A program made the position numbers and the translations under genes. Below, piece after piece: positions 1 to 4,090 of a stretch of 6,428 nucleotides of DNA. The DNA is from JAVBJN01 sp031546985 (GTDB lineage: Bacteria > Bacteroidota > Bacteroidia > Chitinophagales > Chitinophagaceae). The stretch is from contig JAVBJN010000106.1 of NCBI GenBank assembly GCA_031546985.1, positions 1 through 6,428 on the forward strand. The letters are read 5' to 3'. The stretch's first letter is position 1; each line of letters opens with the position of its first letter. The notes under the pieces were generated by a model that was not told where the DNA came from, searched no databases, and saw only the letters and a program-made list of their open reading frames with translations.

Positions 1-454
1 AGAGAAAGGCATTACCTGGCAGGTAAAGCCGGCAACCAATATCCAGCCTTCGATACTCGACCTCGGTGCTCAAGTTGGTTTTAAACATACGCCCAGCCTC
101 ACGTATAGCATTGGTTTGGGCGGTGCCATTGGCTTGGGCCGCAACTGGTACAATATGCGGTTGAGTTACGAGGGAATCAGCGCCCGTGCCAGTGTGGATT
201 GGAAATGGATCTGGGGCATCAGCGGGCAGGCAGGCTATGAGCGACGCTATAAAGATTACACCAATACTTATATAAGTGGAAAAGACAGTGAGATACCGGG
301 ACAGGTGATTACCCAAACGCTGCACTACAAAGAAACGGTGTACCTGGGCTTGCAAAAGCGGTATAAACTCAATAAAAACTTACAAGGAGCCATGCTTATA
401 GGCTACGATATTATACAACAACAATGGGTGTTTAGACTAGCAGCCCTTAAATAA
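1..454 (+). CDS. Putative outer-membrane beta-barrel protein, C-terminal 150 residues (5' end outside window)
   Basis: The reading frame is open from base 2 to the TAA at 452-454, so the true start lies upstream; the TTG at 116 is internal and should not be taken as the start. The visible 150 residues contain a run of alternating polar/hydrophobic, Gly- and aromatic-rich segments, at about residues 18-28, 33-45, 50-67, 70-83, 107-122, 126-138 and 140-150 of the fragment. This is the pattern of transmembrane beta-hairpins (YSIGLGG, YNMRLSYEG, WIWGISGQAGYERRY, VYLGLQKRY, WVFRLAALK). No catalytic motif is seen. From memory, similar barrel-like proteins occur directly upstream of RHS genes in other Bacteroidota; I cannot verify that here. 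The C-terminus ends ALK rather than in an aromatic residue, which is atypical for a barrel. The next gene starts 20 bases downstream, which suggests co-transcription. The role is unknown; anchoring or passing its exported neighbours across the outer membrane is inference. It could also be the last domain of a larger protein. Confidence 0.7.
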   Translation, partial: EKGITWQVKPATNIQPSILDLGAQVGFKHTPSLTYSIGLGGAIGLGRNWYNMRLSYEGISARASVDWKWIWGISGQAGYERRYKDYTNTYISGKDSEIPGQVITQTLHYKETVYLGLQKRYKLNKNLQGAMLIGYDIIQQQWVFRLAALK

Positions 455-474
455 AAAAGAACAACTACGGACAT
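455..474 (+). other. 20-base intergenic gap and leader of the second gene
   Basis: The gap is A-rich (it includes AAAAAAGAACAACTA) and has no GGAGG-like ribosome binding site and no hairpin. Missing Shine-Dalgarno sequences with A-rich leaders are usual in Bacteroidota. There is no room for a separate promoter or a terminator, so the flanking genes are probably read from one transcript. Confidence 0.6.
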
Positions 475-549
475 ATGAATTACTTCGGAAAATGGAACTG
501 GAAGTTTGCCATGGGGGCGCTTCTCTTACTACCCGGCATCAGTTGGGCA
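475..549 (+). other. Sec signal peptide, signal peptidase I type
   Basis: Residues 1-25: basic n-region, hydrophobic core FAMGALLLLPGI, and Ser-Trp-Ala before the cut. The mature protein would start Gln-Gln. There is no lipobox Cys, so it is not a lipoprotein. A +1 Gln matches the known Bacteroidota tendency for signal peptidase I substrates to start with Gln, which is then cyclised to pyroglutamate. Confidence 0.85.
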
Positions 550-3500
550 CAGCAGCCACAGATAACAGATGGCGATGAACTGTCCAAGATCATTCCACCC
601 AATCCCCAGGTTGCGGCTTTGGGTACTTATGGCAGTTTTAACAACGATCTTGCGGTGGGCCAGGTCAATATCAGTGTGCCACTGGCTAGTGTCCAATCCT
701 ATTCATTAGGGCTGGCTATTGGGTTAAGTTATAACCACACTGGTATTAAAGTAACCGATGTACCAGGCACTACCGGCGCTTCCTGGAACCTAACCGGGTT
801 GGGCAGCATATCGAGAACGGTGGTAGGCCTGCCGGATGAATGGTCAGGGGGATTTGAATCTACCAGTAGTCAAAATATGATCGCCAACCGGCCCAACTCG
901 CCAACCTGGACTCCAATGACTTTTGCTGATCTCTGGTACAATGCTGTTACCATCGGCAACGTAGACCTGGAGCCGGATCTGTATTCCTACAACTTCAATG
1001 GTAAAAGCGGGAAGTTCTTTTACAATGCGGTATCCGGGAAATTTGTGACCATGCCTTATGCACCCATCCAAATTGCCAGAACCGGAACCAGTGTCACCGC
1101 TTTTGAAATTGTGGATGAAAACGGGTACAAATTTGTGTTTGACAAAACGGGTACCGCCACCACAGAAGCTGTAACACACACTACGGAATGGTACCTGACC
1201 TTTGCCTATGCACCGGATGGGAAAGAAGAATATAACATCAACTATACCGAAGACCCAGGCAATATTCAGACATCGGTTAGTGAGGTGATGAACTACCTTA
1301 TGCCGGGTAGCTACATTGGATGCGGTGGGGGCAATTTCTCCGGTGTTATGATCTCGCAGAATGGCGCGGTTACCGCTACAGAAACTACCTATGATGGTAA
1401 ACTTCCTTCCGGCATCACTACCCCTACTGAATCTGTTTCATTTACCTATGGTACGCGGAGCGATGGCCGGGCCAGGCTGGATGCGGTGGAGCACAGCAGT
1501 AAAATCAACAATGAAACCCGCACACAATATTTGTATTACAGTGCTTTTTCAGGCAATGGCAAGTCAAGGCTCGATTCGGTGGCTAGCTGGGCTGGGGGGC
1601 AACGCTTTTCTGCTTACAGTTTTGGTTACGACAATACCAAACCACTTCCCCCTACAGGCTCAAAAGGCCAGGATCATTGGGGCTTTAATAATGGAAAGGT
1701 TTTCAATACTTCCCTGGTGCCTAAAGTGTGGTATGGCACCCAATACATTGGTGTAGCCGACCGGGAACCATTTTTTGCGGATACCAAAGCTGGTGTGCTT
1801 ACCAGCATCACATACCCCACGGGCGGCTCCAGCGCGTTTACCTATGAGCTGAACGACTACAGTCTGATACTCCAAACCGAACAAGTGAACGAGCCGATTT
1901 TTTCAAACAAAAATCTGTTCCTAAAAAGAGATTCTATCGATAACGTTAATCCTGCCAGTACTGGTACCACAACGGCTACTTTCTATATCGATGCGCCGCA
2001 GGTTATCCATTGGACTTCTTACCGGGATGCCTGTAATGGTGATGGCCGGGATTGTTCCAATGAAGCTTGTACAGCCAGTATTATGATCTCCGGTGCGGGT
2101 ATATCCGGTACTGGAACGATGTCTTTGAATGGCGTAGCTAAAGAATCAGAATCGGGTGATCTGTATATTAACCAGGCCTGCACACTTACCGTGACGATCT
2201 TTACCGAACAGACTTTAGATTATGGGCGTGTTTCCATAGATTATAGCGAGTCAACGGGTACTAAAAAGATAGCGCAAGCGGGAGGTTTACGCATTGCTAA
2301 GATCACCAATAATGACGGATTGGGCCATACCTCGGTTCGTAAGTTTAGTTACCCTGATGCGAGTGATGAAGACCGCTCATCCGGGGTATTGCTCCAAAGA
2401 CCTTATTACATCAATCTTTCACAAAGCAAATCGGCGTGTCCTCCTGGCGGATTAGGCAACTGCAATGCTACCGCCAATAACTTAAGGCTCACGTCCAACT
2501 CCAACCGTCTCTTGTTTTTTAATGGAGGTACCGTGGTATCTTATAAACGAGTGATGGAGCAGATAGGCGAAAATGGTGAAGGCGGTTATATAGACCACCG
2601 CTTTTCCTATGTGCCCGATGGGGTTTCGGGCAGCTATCCTTATGCCAGCCCATCGCTGCGGTTCTGGAAACGCGGTTTACCGGTTCAGACCTTGTATACC
2701 ACCGCGGGACATCATGTGGTGCGCGAAGAATTGCGCAGCTATGAGGCCCCAACCCATGTTAACTATACCTCTATAATCGGTGTAAAGCTCGGTATTGCCG
2801 TTAGCTGTGGAGCCGTATCTTTTGGAAACGAGATCGCGATCATGCCCTATGAGTACCGTTCCGAATGGCATTACCCCAAAACGGTGGTGACCCGCGAATA
2901 CCTTACCGGTTCTATTGATCCATTGGAAACCACCGAGACCTATTATTACGATAACCCCGCCCACTGCAATGCCACACGAGTAGTACGCAGCATGAGCGAT
3001 GGCCGCGAGCAGATCACCCGCATGAAGTACCCGCAGGATTACACGCTGGGTACTACAGGCTCTGACCCTGCCACGGCGACATTGATCAGTATGGTACAGA
3101 AAAATATGATCAGCCCCGTGGTAGAAACCACATCCGGCACCATCCAGAGCGGAACAGAAAGTATTCATTCGGCCAGCGTACAAACCTTTAAGGAATTTGC
3201 TACCGGGAAGATCTATCCCTGGAAACAATTCCGGTTAGAAACCGCTGCGCCTGTTGCGCTGCCATCTGGTGGATTCAGCAGCATCAGCAGCAATACCTTT
3301 CAGCTCAACAGCCAGGTAAAACCACAAATTGAGTTTACCCAATATACCCCCGTAGGCAGCCCGCTTTCTGCCGTGCGCGAGCATGGCGCACCCGGTGCAT
3401 ACATCTGGAACTATAACCATACCATGCTGGCGGCCTATGCGCAAAACGCCGTTAACGGGCAGATCGCCTATACCGGTTTTGAATCGGGCGACGGCGGCAA

Positions 3501-3981
3501 CTGGTTGTTCAATCCGTTTGGTTTGGATCATAACGGCGGCGTTACAGGCAACACTGCTTACGACCTGAGCCGTGGCTCATTTGACAAACTAAGTTTTGAA
3601 TCGGCACCTGGCATACCAGCTACTGGCGACTACCTGATTACGTATTGGAAAAAGAACGGAAGAGTTACAGTAAATGGTGCCAACCCCAGCTTTACGGGAG
3701 AAACTGCGAATGGATGGACCTATTGCGAGCACCTGCTTACCAGCACCATCAACGCCAGTATAGCTGGTGATGCTATAATAGATGATCTGCGCGCCTATCC
3801 TGCCAATGCCCGGATGAAAACGTTTACCTACAAACCCCTGTTTGGCGTATCGGCTACCTGTGATGAAAACAGCAAGATCAATTTCTATGAATACGATGCG
3901 CTGGGCAGGCTGGTACTGGTAAAAGACCAGAATGGCAATATCCTTTCTAAAAACCAGTATGGCATCCAAACCGGCGAGTAA
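475..3981 (+). CDS. Exported RHS-like protein with SpvB/TcB-like N-terminus and a single C-terminal YD repeat
   Basis: A complete 1168-residue protein. The ATG at 475 is chosen because it gives a full signal peptide (Lys6 and Lys10, then a hydrophobic stretch at 11-22, with cleavage after Ala25). Residues 60-122 carry an RHS/TcB-type start, with SYN at 85-87 and GASWNLTGLGSISR at 101-114. A beta-rich middle follows, with PDLYSYNFNGKSGKFFY at 167-183, ADRE at 428-431, AGVL at 439-442 and TYPTGG at 446-451. A Cys-containing variable segment spans 464-601 and AGGLRIAKIT 602-611. A beta-sandwich-like region lies at about 1002-1113, and the protein ends with TYKPL (1118-1122) and a canonical YD repeat at 1138-1162. 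There is no RHS core, no toxin tip and no recognisable type IX secretion C-terminal domain. It should reach the periplasm by Sec. It sits between a barrel-like gene and a DUF6443/RHS gene. A structural or scaffold partner for the RHS protein is the best reading, but this is inference; the usual database label would be hypothetical or RHS repeat protein. Confidence 0.88.
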   Translation: MNYFGKWNWKFAMGALLLLPGISWAQQPQITDGDELSKIIPPNPQVAALGTYGSFNNDLAVGQVNISVPLASVQSYSLGLAIGLSYNHTGIKVTDVPGTTGASWNLTGLGSISRTVVGLPDEWSGGFESTSSQNMIANRPNSPTWTPMTFADLWYNAVTIGNVDLEPDLYSYNFNGKSGKFFYNAVSGKFVTMPYAPIQIARTGTSVTAFEIVDENGYKFVFDKTGTATTEAVTHTTEWYLTFAYAPDGKEEYNINYTEDPGNIQTSVSEVMNYLMPGSYIGCGGGNFSGVMISQNGAVTATETTYDGKLPSGITTPTESVSFTYGTRSDGRARLDAVEHSSKINNETRTQYLYYSAFSGNGKSRLDSVASWAGGQRFSAYSFGYDNTKPLPPTGSKGQDHWGFNNGKVFNTSLVPKVWYGTQYIGVADREPFFADTKAGVLTSITYPTGGSSAFTYELNDYSLILQTEQVNEPIFSNKNLFLKRDSIDNVNPASTGTTTATFYIDAPQVIHWTSYRDACNGDGRDCSNEACTASIMISGAGISGTGTMSLNGVAKESESGDLYINQACTLTVTIFTEQTLDYGRVSIDYSESTGTKKIAQAGGLRIAKITNNDGLGHTSVRKFSYPDASDEDRSSGVLLQRPYYINLSQSKSACPPGGLGNCNATANNLRLTSNSNRLLFFNGGTVVSYKRVMEQIGENGEGGYIDHRFSYVPDGVSGSYPYASPSLRFWKRGLPVQTLYTTAGHHVVREELRSYEAPTHVNYTSIIGVKLGIAVSCGAVSFGNEIAIMPYEYRSEWHYPKTVVTREYLTGSIDPLETTETYYYDNPAHCNATRVVRSMSDGREQITRMKYPQDYTLGTTGSDPATATLISMVQKNMISPVVETTSGTIQSGTESIHSASVQTFKEFATGKIYPWKQFRLETAAPVALPSGGFSSISSNTFQLNSQVKPQIEFTQYTPVGSPLSAVREHGAPGAYIWNYNHTMLAAYAQNAVNGQIAYTGFESGDGGNWLFNPFGLDHNGGVTGNTAYDLSRGSFDKLSFESAPGIPATGDYLITYWKKNGRVTVNGANPSFTGETANGWTYCEHLLTSTINASIAGDAIIDDLRAYPANARMKTFTYKPLFGVSATCDENSKINFYEYDALGRLVLVKDQNGNILSKNQYGIQTGE
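652..840 (+). other. SpvB/TcB-like N-terminal segment of the second gene (residues 60-122)
   Basis: This segment has an amphipathic strand (GQVNISVPL), then LSYNHTG, then GASWNLTGLGSISR and GLPDE. RHS and TcB/SpvB proteins share the order SIPI-like strand, LSYNS, G-GW-L, IxR with an early Gly-Pro turn. The match is by motif order and was not confirmed by alignment; a generic Bacteroidota RHS-associated N-terminus is the alternative. Confidence 0.55.
1864..2277 (+). other. Putative inserted beta-rich domain with four cysteines (residues 464-601 of the second gene)
   Basis: It lies between two stretches that read as family-conserved, TYPTGGSSAFTYELNDYS (446-463) and AGGLRIAKIT (602-611). It is rich in Thr, Ser, Gly and Ile in short beta-like runs (TATFYIDAPQVIHW, ASIMISGAGISGTGTMSL, TLTVTIF, RVSIDYS). 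Cys520, Cys527, Cys532 and Cys569 could form two disulfides in an exported protein. Hand-counted lines here are 42-45% G+C, against 57-62% in two lines sampled further downstream. It is likely a binding or decoration domain; no family is recognised. Confidence 0.45.
3478..3813 (+). other. Beta-sandwich-like region before the terminal YD repeat (residues 1002-1113 of the second gene)
   Basis: It starts FESGDGGNW (1002-1010) and ends IDDLRAYPANAR (1102-1113). In between lie short strands, including GDYLITYWKKNGRVTVNG and GWTYCEHLL. An opening FE...W and a closing 'IDDLRxYP' resemble carbohydrate-binding-module-like jelly rolls, where the last strand carries an Asp-Asp-Leu pattern. The order is typical, as I recall it, of Bacteroidota proteins of this kind. 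Ligand binding is inference. Confidence 0.5.
3886..3960 (+). repeat. Single canonical YD repeat at the C-terminus of the second gene (residues 1138-1162)
   Basis: YEYDALGRL followed by DQNGNIL is a textbook RHS/YD repeat, and it is the only clear one in this protein. It ends six residues before the stop, so the chain stops where an RHS shell would normally continue. Confidence 0.85.
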
Positions 3982-4015
3982 AACCTATTGTGCCACCAAC
4001 GAAACAAGTACAATT
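3982..4015 (+). other. 34-base intergenic gap between the second and third genes
   Basis: There is no hairpin plus T-run and no Shine-Dalgarno sequence upstream of the ATG at 4016; the sequence just before the start is ACAAGTACAATT. The lack of a terminator supports readthrough from the second gene into the third. Confidence 0.55.
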
Positions 4016-4090
4016 ATGACACGAAACACATTCATCTACCATAGCTTTTTTATCACAAGTCTGCTGGCTGCCGTACAGGCAGTACAGGCG
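4016..4090 (+). other. Sec signal peptide, signal peptidase I type, with duplicated cleavage motif
   Basis: Residues 1-25: Arg3 in the n-region, hydrophobic core IYHSFFITSLLAAV, and Val-Gln-Ala before Gln-Gln. The triplet VQA occurs twice in tandem (AVQAVQA), encoded by a 9-base near-perfect repeat at 4073-4081 and 4082-4090. There is no lipobox Cys. Confidence 0.85.

Noticed and set aside
116..118. TTG as start codon of the first gene
   Set aside because: The frame is open back to base 2 with the same beta-strand-like pattern, so this is an internal codon.
1590..1600. Run of six G (CTGGGGGGCAAC) and, at about 1899-1904, a run of T, as possible frameshift sites
   Set aside because: The reading frame and motif order are continuous across both runs, so no frameshift is needed to explain the protein.
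1361..1756. 131-residue + strand frame overlapping the second gene
   Set aside because: It is a shifted frame inside a continuous coding sequence whose main frame holds family motifs before, through and after it. There is no sign of a frameshift.
2032..2070. DACNGDGRDCSNEAC (residues 518-532 of the second gene) as a calcium-binding EF-hand or TSP3-type loop
   Set aside because: The spacing of Asp/Asn does not fit DxDxDG or DxDxDGxxD. It is better read as a Cys-containing loop.
2677..3228. 183-residue open frame on the minus strand
   Set aside because: It lies wholly inside the second gene, whose conserved protein motifs run through it. The minus-strand translation is Cys/Gly/His-rich with no recognisable motif, as expected for an antisense shadow.
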